Of a stretch of 64,000 bases of DNA, positions 7,541-15,356 are shown piece after piece. Within the stretch, counting starts at the first letter, position 1. The number at the start of each line of letters is the position of its first letter. A program made the position numbers and the translations under genes. The notes beneath the pieces are model-generated. The model was not told the DNA's origin. It saw only the letters and a program-made list of their open reading frames with translations, and did no database searches. The stretch covers positions 1 to 64,000 of the forward strand of contig JAGDZR010000015.1 of assembly GCA_049115695.1 (NCBI GenBank), in the 5' to 3' direction. This DNA is from JAGDZR01 sp049115695 (GTDB lineage: Bacteria > Bacteroidota > Bacteroidia > Cytophagales > Cyclobacteriaceae).

Positions 7541-8300
7541 GGATTTCTTCACAAGCAGTCAATACCGACTCAACGTCCTTTAGATTAGCTTTTTGGTCTT
7601 CTTTGTTGATCCAACTGCTTATCATAGCTGCATTTAGGTGTTCAGGGATATCCTTCCTGATTGAGAAAATATTGCCGGGCAGAAGTCCTAATTCATTCAT
7701 CTTTTTTAGCCGTATAAAATGTTCTTCGCTTATGGGCTCATAACTTTCTGCTAACTTTTTATATATCGCCTGAGTAACAATAATCTTATCCGGCCTTAAA
7801 GCATATAGCTCCAACACTTTATCAATATCAGCCTCCAAGGCTTTTTGTTGTTTTCCATTGGCTACTTTGCTAACAATGTTCGGGGCAATATTCCTCAATC
7901 CAGCAATTTTCAATAGCACTGAAATACTCACCCCCGTTCTTTGGATCTCACTTAATATCTGATCTCGTTTGTCCTGTGGAATGATGGTGTATTTCTTTTT
8001 TCTTATGCGTACAAACTGATCTGCCTTACTTTTCTCTTGGCAAATTGCATATATGTAATCCACATGAGATTTAGAAACGTTTCCCTTAAATGATCCTAAC
8101 AATGCAATTAACAGTTCTTTATCCAGCCCTTCAGGAATATCTGCACAGTCATCCAGAAGCTTTCTGGGTGGAAGCTTAGTCGCTTGGACAGCCAATTTGA
8201 GATCATTGGCTAAATCTCTGTTCCAGTTAACTTGATCCATTGCTTCTTTATCCAAAATAGTCATTGAATCAATACTATACCCCAGAAGGTTAATCTTCAA
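7506..8300 (-). CDS. Hypothetical protein
   Basis: A 264-residue soluble protein that I do not recognise. It is rich in helices and in charged residues, has no signal peptide or membrane segment, and shows two short regions (around residues 100-150 and 155-200) that could be helix-turn-helix-like. It is convergent with the XRE gene at 7181 and overlaps its last 35 bp. The start at 8300 is the first Met of the frame; a second Met at residue 13 is possible. Likely accessory cargo of the mobile region. Confidence 0.55.
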   Translation of the reverse strand: MKINLLGYSIDSMTILDKEAMDQVNWNRDLANDLKLAVQATKLPPRKLLDDCADIPEGLDKELLIALLGSFKGNVSKSHVDYIYAICQEKSKADQFVRIRKKKYTIIPQDKRDQILSEIQRTGVSISVLLKIAGLRNIAPNIVSKVANGKQQKALEADIDKVLELYALRPDKIIVTQAIYKKLAESYEPISEEHFIRLKKMNELGLLPGNIFSIRKDIPEHLNAAMISSWINKEDQKANLKDVESVLTACEEILKEALGFEQKS

Positions 8301-8452
8301 TTAACAACCCATCTAATTTTATTAAAACTCCATGCTTTAATAACCATCTGTAAACCATTGATTTAAATATAAAATTTTAGGTAACGTTAAGCTGATTTTT
8401 ACCATAGCAGTGATATCCTTATGACAGTCAAAGGGGCTTAATGGGGTAAGAC

Positions 8453-9277
8453 ATGGCATACGAACAAGATGAACAATTGAAGCACGATATTGCTGTTCAA
8501 ACGGATGGGCAAGGTGTTGATATGGCGCGTCAACGTGGTGTTATTGGTAGCGGAGAACAGGCTACAAAAGAAGCCAATCTTGAAATAGACCCCAACACAG
8601 GCAAGAAGAAAGACAAGTATGATGAATTACTCGATATCGTACTGAGTGCAGCCGAACAAGCACACAGAGATTTGATAGATAGATTGAATGAGCAATTGAC
8701 TCAAATTGAAGCAAGCATTGCCGAAATCGAAACAAAGATGGAAGCGAACAGAAGACAATGGGAAACCTCCGCTCTAAGACTTGATCAAATTGATGATATC
8801 TTCAGTGATGCCAAGCATGGTAAGGATATAAATACCAATAAGGCGGCTGAGATAATCCGTAAGGCAGGAAAAGATGTACCGAAAAACGCAACACAGGCCG
8901 ATTATCTACTAATCTTAAATACGATTAAGGTGGAAGACCTTTCTAAGATTGAACGTTTGGATAATGAGCACGGGCAATTCGAATATGAACACAAAATTGA
9001 AACAGCCAATAAAGAAGAAGTGAAAAATCTTATTGATGAAGCTATTGAAATCAACAACAACGAAAACTTAACCGAAGATCAAAAACTAGAGCAGACCAGC
9101 AATGTCGCTAGTAAATTCGATTCAGCGGTCATTCATAAGGCTGGAAGCGAAACAAAGAATGAGGACGTTAAGCAGAAACTTGACGAAACTAGGTATGAAA
9201 AAACAGCATTAACTAACAATACCGACACAGCCAACCCATTAGCAGCTTTAAATAATTTAGGCAACTTAGGTGGATAG
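8453..9277 (+). CDS. Hypothetical coiled-coil protein
   Basis: A 274-residue hydrophilic, acidic protein without a signal peptide. Residues about 50-125 form a strong heptad-type coiled coil (HRDLIDRLNEQLTQIEASIA continuing to the EANRRQWE region). The rest is rich in Asn, Glu and Lys and probably loosely structured. No catalytic motif is visible. It stands alone between a divergent unknown gene and a convergent secreted-protein gene, only 5 bp from the latter. A structural or partner-binding role is a guess. Confidence 0.55.
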   Translation: MAYEQDEQLKHDIAVQTDGQGVDMARQRGVIGSGEQATKEANLEIDPNTGKKKDKYDELLDIVLSAAEQAHRDLIDRLNEQLTQIEASIAEIETKMEANRRQWETSALRLDQIDDIFSDAKHGKDINTNKAAEIIRKAGKDVPKNATQADYLLILNTIKVEDLSKIERLDNEHGQFEYEHKIETANKEEVKNLIDEAIEINNNENLTEDQKLEQTSNVASKFDSAVIHKAGSETKNEDVKQKLDETRYEKTALTNNTDTANPLAALNNLGNLGG

Positions 9278-9282
9278 GCCTG

Positions 9283-9759
9283 CTAAAGGCCAGCCGTCAT
9301 TTTTTCGCCTTCCTGAGGTTGAAGAACAGCAAACTTGGCGGGGTATTGTGCTTTATAATCTCTAATCGCTTCAGGAAGCATGGCAACAAGCTCATTAACA
9401 TTGAATGGACCGTTCGAATTATTCTCAATGAAATAGTCAAAAGAGGTGCCTGGACTATCAGTATATTCTTGAAAAAACTTGTGCGGAACACCAGCTTTAT
9501 CTAAGGCTTTGCCAATTTTTTCAATTATTTGATCGTAAACTTCTCGATTGTTTGTTCCTCTTAAAACAGAGAAGGACAAAACATCATGTTCTTCTGAGTG
9601 GTCACCTGCCTGACGGATAATCGTAGGGCCTTTCTTATCAACCAACTCAGGTTTCGCCTTGCCATTAAAGGCAAGTTTGTTGTCATTGCTCTGCCCATAG
9701 GCAGCCGCACCGCCAAATAGCGTAATCAAGGTCAATAATGTGAGTTGTTTTCTGTTCAT
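9283..9759 (-). CDS. Secreted hypothetical protein
   Basis: The 158-residue protein begins with a clear Sec signal peptide (MNRKQ, a hydrophobic run, then AAAYGQ with cleavage likely after A-Y-G). The mature part of about 135 residues has no cysteine and no recognised motif; it contains a region around residues 65-130 of mixed helices and strands. It is probably periplasmic or secreted. It is convergent with the coiled-coil gene at 8453 (5-bp gap). The three palindromic operator sites at 9873-9955 lie upstream of its start but on the far side, closer to the HTH gene. Confidence 0.6.
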   Translation of the reverse strand: MNRKQLTLLTLITLFGGAAAYGQSNDNKLAFNGKAKPELVDKKGPTIIRQAGDHSEEHDVLSFSVLRGTNNREVYDQIIEKIGKALDKAGVPHKFFQEYTDSPGTSFDYFIENNSNGPFNVNELVAMLPEAIRDYKAQYPAKFAVLQPQEGEKMTAGL

Positions 9760-9872
9760 CTCTTTTACCTTTATTGGATTCTATTTATATCATTCATTTG
9801 TGGGTCTGAGCAATAATGCATCGGCAATTAGTTAAGATTTTAATGGTTTATTCTTCTCTATTCCGTACATAT

Positions 9873-9955
9873 TATGTCGTATATGACGTAAATATAGTTA
9901 TTATGCATTCAATTATGTCTTATACGACGTAGAAATTTATGTCGCATATGACGTA
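9873..9955. promoter_or_regulatory. Three 18-bp palindromic operator sites
   Basis: Three copies of an 18-bp site of form TATGTC-N6-GACGTA occur at 9873-9890, 9914-9931 and 9938-9955. Each contains a GTC...GAC dyad around an ATA-rich centre. The last copy ends 17 bp before the ATG of the HTH gene at 9973. The arrangement is that of an autoregulated repressor promoter. Confidence 0.7.
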
Positions 9956-9972
9956 TTTCGGCATTCCTTAAT

Positions 9973-10206
9973 ATGGAATTGAAACACCGAAATATTAGAG
10001 TTCAAGCAATTGGTAACCGATTGAAAGAATTGAGAATTGAAGCTGGCTATACAAGCTATGTTGACTTTTCTATCAAACACAAAATTGAACCGAAGCAATA
10101 TTGGAGGCTGGAGGCAGGAGCCGCAAATTTCACAATCAATACTCTTCTTCGTATTCTTGAATTTCATGATATCACTCTGGAAAATTTCTTTAAGGGTATT
10201 GAGTAA
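9973..10206 (+). CDS. Small XRE-family helix-turn-helix protein
   Basis: The 77-residue protein consists almost only of an XRE-like domain: IGNRLKELRIEAGYTSYVDF, then KHKIEPKQYWRLEAG, then N-F-T-I-N-T-L-L-R-I-L-E-F. It resembles short Bacteroidota XRE regulators. Three near-identical palindromic sites lie in its promoter region (9873-9955), so it most likely represses itself and perhaps the divergent secreted-protein gene at 9283. The long opposite-strand frame across this gene is not coding by its composition. Confidence 0.78.
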   Translation: MELKHRNIRVQAIGNRLKELRIEAGYTSYVDFSIKHKIEPKQYWRLEAGAANFTINTLLRILEFHDITLENFFKGIE

Positions 10207-10558
10207 TTCGAAGTAGAGCTTCACGCTGGTTGATTGATAGAAAGATGTGCGCTTAACTATCTATTAGATGAATCTTGGACTTTCGAGCATCGGCATCCTA
10301 CTTTTAAGTAACATTCTTCCGGCTTTCCCCACTCGCTTGCCAGCGCATATCCAACATCGAGCTCAAACAGAGGCTCAATCCGGGCTATGGATTGTCAGTG
10401 GTGCTTGCCCCAAACGAATTCAAATATGCAACATACCATGGTAGGAATATTTTCCTTTTTGCTTGACTGTTTATCCAGGCTTGTTTAGATCCTGATCCTA
10501 CAATTCGACCTAGGAATTAAGTCCTAATGTTGAAAACGATACCCAGAAAGGAAATGTA
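10207..10558. other. Intergenic leader region, no gene seen
   Basis: About 350 bp without a convincing coding frame. The region ends with a strong AGGAAA ribosome binding site ahead of the gene at 10559. A 10-bp palindrome taccatggta occurs near 10440. Function unknown. Confidence 0.35.
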
Positions 10559-10876
10559 ATGTCCAATACTTTGTACTATGGCGAAATGGTCGCTAAAATT
10601 TCTGCGTTACTTCATCGAAATCCTGATCACCTTAAGCGCATCGATCATGTGATGTGCGAAGATCAATCTACCCAGGATACCATCTGGACTATATGTGCCG
10701 ATGCGGGAAAAGTCTTTGATACCATCGAAGACTTGTCCGGTGAGCATTTCATAGATTGGCATACGGCTCTGGAGCACTATGCCCAGGAAGTCCAGGACTT
10801 CATCCTGCTTGGCAAAAGGCCGCAGGTCAGGGATATGATTTCAATGGCTGCTCGCAGCATTGAAAACTCAACTTAG
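10559..10876 (+). CDS. Hypothetical mobile-element protein
   Basis: A 105-residue soluble protein, mostly helical by composition, without signal peptide or recognised motif. It is preceded by CAGAAAGGAAATGTA, a Shine-Dalgarno-type site unlike those of backbone genes but shared with other genes of this region (11147, 14291). The gene precedes the SSB-like gene and a structured leader, so it belongs to the accessory module of the mobile element. No function can be proposed. Confidence 0.6.
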   Translation: MSNTLYYGEMVAKISALLHRNPDHLKRIDHVMCEDQSTQDTIWTICADAGKVFDTIEDLSGEHFIDWHTALEHYAQEVQDFILLGKRPQVRDMISMAARSIENST

Positions 10877-10928
10877 TAAAAAAAGACTTTAGGGAGTTCC
10901 CCCTCGCGCGGAACAAGGCTTACACGAG

Positions 10929-11001
10929 CTGAAAAAACCATTCCCCACTTTTCCGCAACTTCGTTTTGTGCAAAGTGGGTGATCCCCCTTGGTTTTTTCA
11001 G
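10929..11001. other. 73-bp nested stem-loop upstream of the SSB-like gene
   Basis: An outer perfect 12-bp stem (ctgaaaaaacca 10929-10940 / tggttttttcag 10990-11001) encloses an inner perfect 8-bp stem (cccacttt 10944-10951 / aaagtggg 10972-10979) with a 20-nt loop. It lies in the 270-bp gap before the SSB-like gene. It could be a structured mRNA leader, a single-strand initiation site or part of a transfer origin. Confidence 0.5.
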
Positions 11002-11146
11002 GCCTTGATCCTTGCTTACCCCCTGTTCGCCACATGGCAGGGGTTATGTCAGAGGCGCAAACGCCTTGGACAAACCCCTTCTACAAAATGATTTGGAGGT
11101 AGGGGATTTTTCAACCACTCGTGAATTGACAAGAAAGGAAAATATC

Positions 11147-11590
11147 ATGTCAAAAACTACAAAAACTACAGCCACTGAGCAAAACCAGAACGATGATCAG
11201 CAAGAAGCACTTTTTGCCGATACCAACATTACCTGGAAGTCAGGCAACCTGGTCAGAGACCCTGAACTGGTTGCAGATGGGGCTTATCTGAAATTGAGGA
11301 TTGCTGCCAACAAGCAGTTCAAGAACAAAGAAGGTGAGCTGAAAACCAACACCAACTACTTCAATGTCCTGGTGTCAAGTAAACTGGAAAAGGTCTTTTC
11401 GGTCGCTACTGAATTTAAAAAAGGCGATTGGATCTTCCTCAAGGGAGAAGACGGGACCAAATCCATTGATACCCTTCAGGGATATAAGGAAACAGCTTGT
11501 ACCATTTATCCTTTTGAAGTTGGTCTGAAAAAAGCCAAATCCCAGCCTGAACAAAGCCAGGAAAAGGAAGCTGTTCCTGAGCCAGCTTAA
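11147..11590 (+). CDS. Single-stranded DNA-binding (OB-fold) protein
   Basis: The 147-residue protein has an OB-fold core at about residues 27-130: TWKSGNLVRDPELV, then YLKLRIAANKQFKN, then TNYFNVLVSSKLEKVF and KKGDWIFLKGE, the order of strands seen in SSB proteins. It lacks the acidic DDDIPF-type tip of housekeeping SSB and ends in a Pro/Glu-rich tail. Plasmid and conjugative elements often carry such SSBs to protect incoming single strands. I start at ATG 11147, which follows AAAGGAAAATATC; the frame is open further upstream but not conserved. A terminator follows directly. Confidence 0.72.
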   Translation: MSKTTKTTATEQNQNDDQQEALFADTNITWKSGNLVRDPELVADGAYLKLRIAANKQFKNKEGELKTNTNYFNVLVSSKLEKVFSVATEFKKGDWIFLKGEDGTKSIDTLQGYKETACTIYPFEVGLKKAKSQPEQSQEKEAVPEPA

Positions 11591-11608
11591 GCCTCCACCT
11601 TTAACTCA

Positions 11609-11645
11609 AGGGAAAGCATGAATATTTTATGCTTTCCCTCTTTTT
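11609..11645 (+). terminator. Rho-independent terminator after the SSB-like gene
   Basis: A perfect 11-bp stem (agggaaagcat 11609-11619 / atgctttccct 11629-11639) with a 9-nt loop is followed by CTTTTT (11640-11645). It sits 18 bp after the SSB-like stop and before ardC. Confidence 0.8.
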
Positions 11646-11661
11646 CCCACAGGAGTAAATC

Positions 11662-12600
11662 ATGACCCATGCAAATCACAAAACACAGAAACCAGACATT
11701 CATCAGGAAATTACCAACCAGATTATTGAGCTTTTGGATAAGGTAAACCTGGAAGATTATCAGCCGCCCTTTGCCGGACTGGCAGCACAAGGCTTGCCAC
11801 AAAACCCGATCACCCAAAAGCACTATCAAGGTGTCAACATCCTGGCCCTATGGTTCAACCAGCAATCCCAAAAGTTCAGCTCAAATCGCTGGGCGACATT
11901 CAAACAGTGGAAAGAGAAAGGGGCACAGGTTCGTAAAGGGGAAAAAGGAAGCAGGGTGATATTCTATAAGACGCTTGTCAAATCAGAAGACAAGAAAGGG
12001 GAAGAACCTGAAGAAATCCAAATTCCCTTGCTGCGCCTTTATACGGTTTTTAATGCCTGCCAGGTTGAAGGCTATGAAGTCGATGAAAATCAAAATAATG
12101 TTCCCGATGAAATAGACAGGGTGGTGCGCTTAAACTTTGTTGATGAGTTTTGTCAGCAAACTGGCGCAGATGTTCGGACCGGAGGCAATGAGGCTTATTA
12201 TTATGTCAAGCAGGATTACATCAACATGCCTGAAACCTCCATGTTTCTGGATACTCCTGAAATTAGTGCCACAGAGCAATATTATTCGACGCTTCTTCAT
12301 GAGTTTACCCACTGGACAGGTGCAAAGAAAAGGTTGGATCGTCCTGGCATTACGGAAAAAGTTAAAAAAGAAGACTATGCCTTTGAAGAATTAATAGCTG
12401 AACTAGGGGCTGCATTCTTGTGTGCCCAGCATGGGATTGCCCAAACTTCGCCAAAGAACCATGCGCTTTATATCAAAAGTTGGCTGAGATCGCTTAAGGA
12501 AGACAAGACCTGTATTTTCAAAGCTGCAGCCCAGGCTGCAAAAGCCACTGATTACCTCAATGAATTTCAAAAACAACCTGATTTGGAGATGGCCACATGA
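11662..12600 (+). CDS. ardC: ArdC-like antirestriction protein
   Basis: The 312-residue protein has the ArdC layout. An N-terminal single-strand-DNA-binding domain (about residues 10-130) contains the typical G-V-N-I-L-A-L-W and WATFKQWKEKGAQVRKGEKG signatures. A C-terminal zincin-like metallopeptidase domain shows H213-E-F-T-H217 in LLHEFTHWTG followed by R-L-D-R. ArdC proteins protect incoming plasmid DNA against restriction during conjugation. The gene follows an SSB-like gene, as in conjugative leading regions, and overlaps the next gene by 4 bp (ATGA at 12597). Ribosome site AGGAG is clear. Confidence 0.88.
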   Translation: MTHANHKTQKPDIHQEITNQIIELLDKVNLEDYQPPFAGLAAQGLPQNPITQKHYQGVNILALWFNQQSQKFSSNRWATFKQWKEKGAQVRKGEKGSRVIFYKTLVKSEDKKGEEPEEIQIPLLRLYTVFNACQVEGYEVDENQNNVPDEIDRVVRLNFVDEFCQQTGADVRTGGNEAYYYVKQDYINMPETSMFLDTPEISATEQYYSTLLHEFTHWTGAKKRLDRPGITEKVKKEDYAFEELIAELGAAFLCAQHGIAQTSPKNHALYIKSWLRSLKEDKTCIFKAAAQAAKATDYLNEFQKQPDLEMAT

Positions 12601-13067
12601 GCGAACTTACCCATGTATTTGAAGAAGTTAAATTGGTTTACAGAAACAAAACCAAGGCAGAGGACCGCCCTCCGGTAAGATGTGCCAAAGATGCTTATGA
12701 TATCCTACTCAAAAGCTGGGATTTAGGGCAAATCAATCTTTTGGAAGAATGCAAAATTCTTCTACTTGATAGGCGGTTGCGGCTGATGTCCATCGCTTCC
12801 ATATCAAAAGGTGGGATGTCAAAGGCATTAGTTGATCCAAAGATTGTTTTTTCGATTGCTTTGAAAAGAAGAGCTTCAAGCTTTATCCTGGCTCATAATC
12901 ACCCCTCAGGTAATTTGCAGCCAAGCCAGGCTGATATCAAACTGACAGAACTTTTCATCCTATCAGGTAAAACCTTAGAACTTCCAATGGATGACCACTT
13001 GATCATTTCAGAGGACGGACATCTCTCCATTATGAATGAAGACTACATCCACCGTGAATTGCTATGA
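12597..13067 (+). CDS. radC: RadC-family JAB-domain protein
   Basis: The 156-residue protein is a RadC-type JAB domain with H100-N-H102-P-S-G, Ser110 and Asp113, and E50/E51 as the likely catalytic glutamate. RadC-like genes are frequent on Bacteroidota and proteobacterial mobile elements; their biochemical role is unresolved despite the DNA-repair name. It lacks the N-terminal helix-hairpin-helix part of full-length RadC. It overlaps ardC and the downstream Toprim gene by 4 bp each (ATGA), so the three are co-translated. It is not related to the isopeptidase at 3076 beyond the shared fold. Confidence 0.88.
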   Translation: MSELTHVFEEVKLVYRNKTKAEDRPPVRCAKDAYDILLKSWDLGQINLLEECKILLLDRRLRLMSIASISKGGMSKALVDPKIVFSIALKRRASSFILAHNHPSGNLQPSQADIKLTELFILSGKTLELPMDDHLIISEDGHLSIMNEDYIHRELL

Positions 13068-14011
13068 CCTGCTTTTCGGATTTTTCTAGTTTCAAACAGG
13101 AGATAAATCTGAGCCAATATGCGGCTAGTATCGGTTACAAGATCGATAAGAAAAAAAGCACACGCAATTCGATTGCCATGCGCCTAGATGGTTCCGATAA
13201 GGTCATCATCTCCAAACGAAATGGTATTTGGATTTACTTCTCAGTCTATGATGATCAGGACAATGGGACCATCCTGGATTTTATCAAAAACAGGACGAAT
13301 AAACACCTGTTTGAAATTGCCAAAGAACTCCGGGGCTGGCTAGGAGGGAAGAGTTCCCTGGAAATAGAAGGTAACTATATTGAGCACCTGGAAGAAAAAA
13401 AGTTTGAACCGGAAAGGATCGAACGACTATTCAATTACTATACACTGGCAGCCGAGCATGAATATTTAATAAGTCGAGGTATTTCCCAAGATGTGATTGT
13501 GTCGCAACGTTTTTACGGACGGATATTTCAGGATCGATATGGTAATGCCGTTTTTCCTCATTTTAAAGATGGCCAGGTTTGCGGTCTTGAGCTAAGAGGG
13601 AAAAATACAGGATTGTTTGTCCGGGGAAGTGAAAAGACATTATGGAGATCAAATGCACAAAATGCTGATGACACTATCGTGATTTCAGAAACACCGATTG
13701 ATGCGCTTAGCTATCAGATTCTGCATTCCTTAAAAACGGCATTTTACACTGCAACTTGTGGTGGGTTTTCCCCAGAACAAGGCAACATCATTTCGCAGCT
13801 TTTTACTGACCTTCAACAGCTTCGAAAGGTAATCCTGGCCACTGACAATGACCAGGGGGGTGATAGGCTCGCTACTAGATTAGTTGCTCTTTTGAGTGAA
13901 GTTGATTTTAGAGGTGAAGTTATCAGGCATAGTCCAAATAAGCCGGGACAGGATTGGAATGATGTGCTTGTTGATAACCTCGATTCAACTCCGGTATGCA
14001 ATTTCTCATAA
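13064..14011 (+). CDS. Toprim-domain (DUF3991-type) primase-like protein
   Basis: The 315-residue protein has an N-terminal DUF3991-like part (about residues 1-200, with LSQYAASIGYKIDKKKS and LISRGISQDVI) and a Toprim domain (about 200-300) with Glu209 in VISETPIDAL and the metal pair D261-N-D263 in ATDNDQGGD. Such proteins are found on mobilizable elements and are thought to act as primases or relaxase-associated factors on single-stranded DNA. The zinc-finger of DnaG-type primases is absent. It ends the ardC-radC operon. Its C-terminus may have been shortened relative to related proteins, which I cannot confirm. Confidence 0.78.
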   Translation: MTCFSDFSSFKQEINLSQYAASIGYKIDKKKSTRNSIAMRLDGSDKVIISKRNGIWIYFSVYDDQDNGTILDFIKNRTNKHLFEIAKELRGWLGGKSSLEIEGNYIEHLEEKKFEPERIERLFNYYTLAAEHEYLISRGISQDVIVSQRFYGRIFQDRYGNAVFPHFKDGQVCGLELRGKNTGLFVRGSEKTLWRSNAQNADDTIVISETPIDALSYQILHSLKTAFYTATCGGFSPEQGNIISQLFTDLQQLRKVILATDNDQGGDRLATRLVALLSEVDFRGEVIRHSPNKPGQDWNDVLVDNLDSTPVCNFS

Positions 14012-14107
14012 ACATTAGCATGCATCGGTCGATTGCATGGGAACCTGAAAGCCAGCTTACTTCAAAACCAAGGACGCTGCGCTGTTTATCAATCAACTTC
14101 CGCCGCA

Positions 14108-14215
14108 AGGCATTGTAAGGCAAGCCAACAATGCCTAACGGTCTCCCGAGAAGATGTTGACAAATCCCTGAGTTTTAAACGAGCTGTCACACCGCTATCG
14201 CGGTTTTGATGTGAC
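14108..14215. other. Structured leader with two hairpins
   Basis: In the gap before the gene at 14291, a 9-bp perfect stem (aggcattgt 14108-14116 / acaatgcct 14128-14136) is followed by a nested structure (gtcaca 14186-14191 / tgtgac 14210-14215 around accgc 14191-14195 / gcggt 14200-14204, sharing one base). The segment acgagctg just before the second hairpin also precedes the hairpin at 10929. Confidence 0.4.
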
Positions 14216-14290
14216 ACTCGCCGCTGGGCAAGGGTTCATGCAACAGGGAGTTATTCCTTGAAGTCAGACTTTAACAGAAAAGGAAATATT

Positions 14291-14557
14291 ATGTCAGATG
14301 AAATCATTGAAATAGATACAGCCATGCCGGAAAAAATTAGGGTACTCCTGATCAGTGTCTTAGAAGATGCCTTACATAGCTTGAGAAAATATTCTGATGA
14401 GGATCCCAGAAACCAAGACATTGACCTCATGCTCAATTGCGGGATGGTCGAAGAAGCCATAGAACTCTTAGAGGGTAAAGGCATCCGGTTGAAAGGTACA
14501 CTAACGATGCTACCTCATGGACAACAAATTGATCCCAATCAATTGGAGATGTTCTAA
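14291..14557 (+). CDS. Small acidic hypothetical protein
   Basis: The 88-residue protein is acidic and helical (DALHSLRKYSDEDPRNQDID), without membrane segment or recognised domain. I chose ATG 14291, preceded by CAGAAAAGGAAATATT, a strong ribosome site of the same type as at 10559 and 11147; the upstream in-frame start at 14258 would place this site inside the gene. It belongs to the set of small mobile-element genes with long structured leaders. Function unknown. Confidence 0.6.
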   Translation: MSDEIIEIDTAMPEKIRVLLISVLEDALHSLRKYSDEDPRNQDIDLMLNCGMVEEAIELLEGKGIRLKGTLTMLPHGQQIDPNQLEMF

Positions 14558-14894
14558 ACATAGATTATTTATTTTGTGATCAAAATGAGATGGATGGACT
14601 TGTTGTCTGTTCATCTTTTTTGGTTTTTTGCTTCGAGCTTTCTATAGTTTTGGTTTCAATTAATGATGTGTTGCATGCTTAAAAATGCGTCTCTATTTGT
14701 ATCAAGTCATAGGAATAAATTCCAGCCCTATTCTATCAGACATCACGTCAATGCCAATCATTGGCATTGATTCCTTTTGTTTCTGTGAACCTATAATGCT
14801 CTTTTCATATGTGAACAAATGAAGAACATTGGATTGACTAAAATGGCAGATAGGAGTATAGTCCTATTTGTTTCATGAAAGGGTAAAACACAAG
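14558..14894. other. Intergenic with a 10-bp hairpin
   Basis: About 335 bp without a gene. A perfect 10-bp inverted repeat with a 3-nt loop (tcaatgccaa 14748-14757 / ttggcattga 14761-14770) is the only clear structure. It is not followed by a good T-run on the plus strand, so operator or terminator remain open. Confidence 0.4.
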
Positions 14895-15170
14895 ATGTGC
14901 CAACCGAGTTTAGAAGAAATTATGGATGCAAGGGCCAGGTGTGCTGAGTTGATTGTTGCCTATGGTAAGCGCTATATGCCAATATTTGAACGCCTGGAGC
15001 ATGAGGTTTCTGTTCATGAAAATCAACAGGAGTTGCTTGAAAAAGCGATGAATATTTTCAGTAACAACAACACAGAAATCGGTACACAAAATGGCACACA
15101 AAACGGTACACAAAATGTCAATGAGACTTTATCGCTTTGTGAAAAGTTCAATAAAATCAATGACCTGTAG
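14895..15170 (+). CDS. Small hypothetical protein with embedded 12-bp repeats
   Basis: A 91-residue helical protein ending in a Gly-Thr-Gln-Asn tandem repeat (three copies) produced by three 12-bp DNA repeats at 15080-15115. The start at ATG 14895 (M-C-Q-P-S) is preferred over the TTG at 14868. The helical part (residues about 5-55) has no recognised motif. It lies just upstream of the integrase and could be an excisionase-like or regulatory partner, but this is only from position. The repeat tail may be a by-product of DNA-binding sites rather than a protein feature. Confidence 0.5.
   Translation: MCQPSLEEIMDARARCAELIVAYGKRYMPIFERLEHEVSVHENQQELLEKAMNIFSNNNTEIGTQNGTQNGTQNVNETLSLCEKFNKINDL
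15080..15115 (+). repeat. Three tandem 12-bp repeats, cluster 1
   Basis: Units cggtacacaaaa (15080-15091), tggcacacaaaa (15092-15103) and cggtacacaaaa (15104-15115). They fit the consensus YGGYACACAAAN shared with cluster 2. The cluster lies in the 3' part of the small gene at 14895. Confidence 0.85.
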
Positions 15171-15310
15171 TGCTAACAAAAATTCTTCGATTCCCTTCAC
15201 CCGCTCCATTTTTTCCTCCATGCCAATAGCTATTTATTTTTTTAAGCCATTGAGTTGCTTGAATAAAACGTATTCGATTGACATCAATACATTTTTACAT
15301 TATCCTCAAA

Positions 15311-15346
15311 CGGTACACAAATCGGCACACAAACTGGTACACAAAG
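15311..15346 (+). repeat. Three tandem 12-bp repeats, cluster 2
   Basis: Units cggtacacaaat (15311-15322), cggcacacaaac (15323-15334) and tggtacacaaag (15335-15346), same consensus and same number as cluster 1, 195 bp downstream of it. The last unit merges into the AAAGGAG ribosome site of the integrase gene. Likely protein-binding sites (integrase arm sites, iterons or repressor sites). Confidence 0.85.
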
Positions 15347-15356
15347 GAGCAGATGA

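Noticed and set aside
9297..9504. Small genes inside the secreted-protein gene at 9283
   Set aside because: They are alternate frames of a gene with a clear signal peptide; no independent start signals.
12597..13067. A second deubiquitinase
   Set aside because: The HNHPSG motif and the ardC context identify a RadC-type JAB protein, not a member of the ubiquitin branch.
15080..15346. CRISPR array
   Set aside because: Units are 12 bp in direct tandem without unique spacers, and there are no cas genes.
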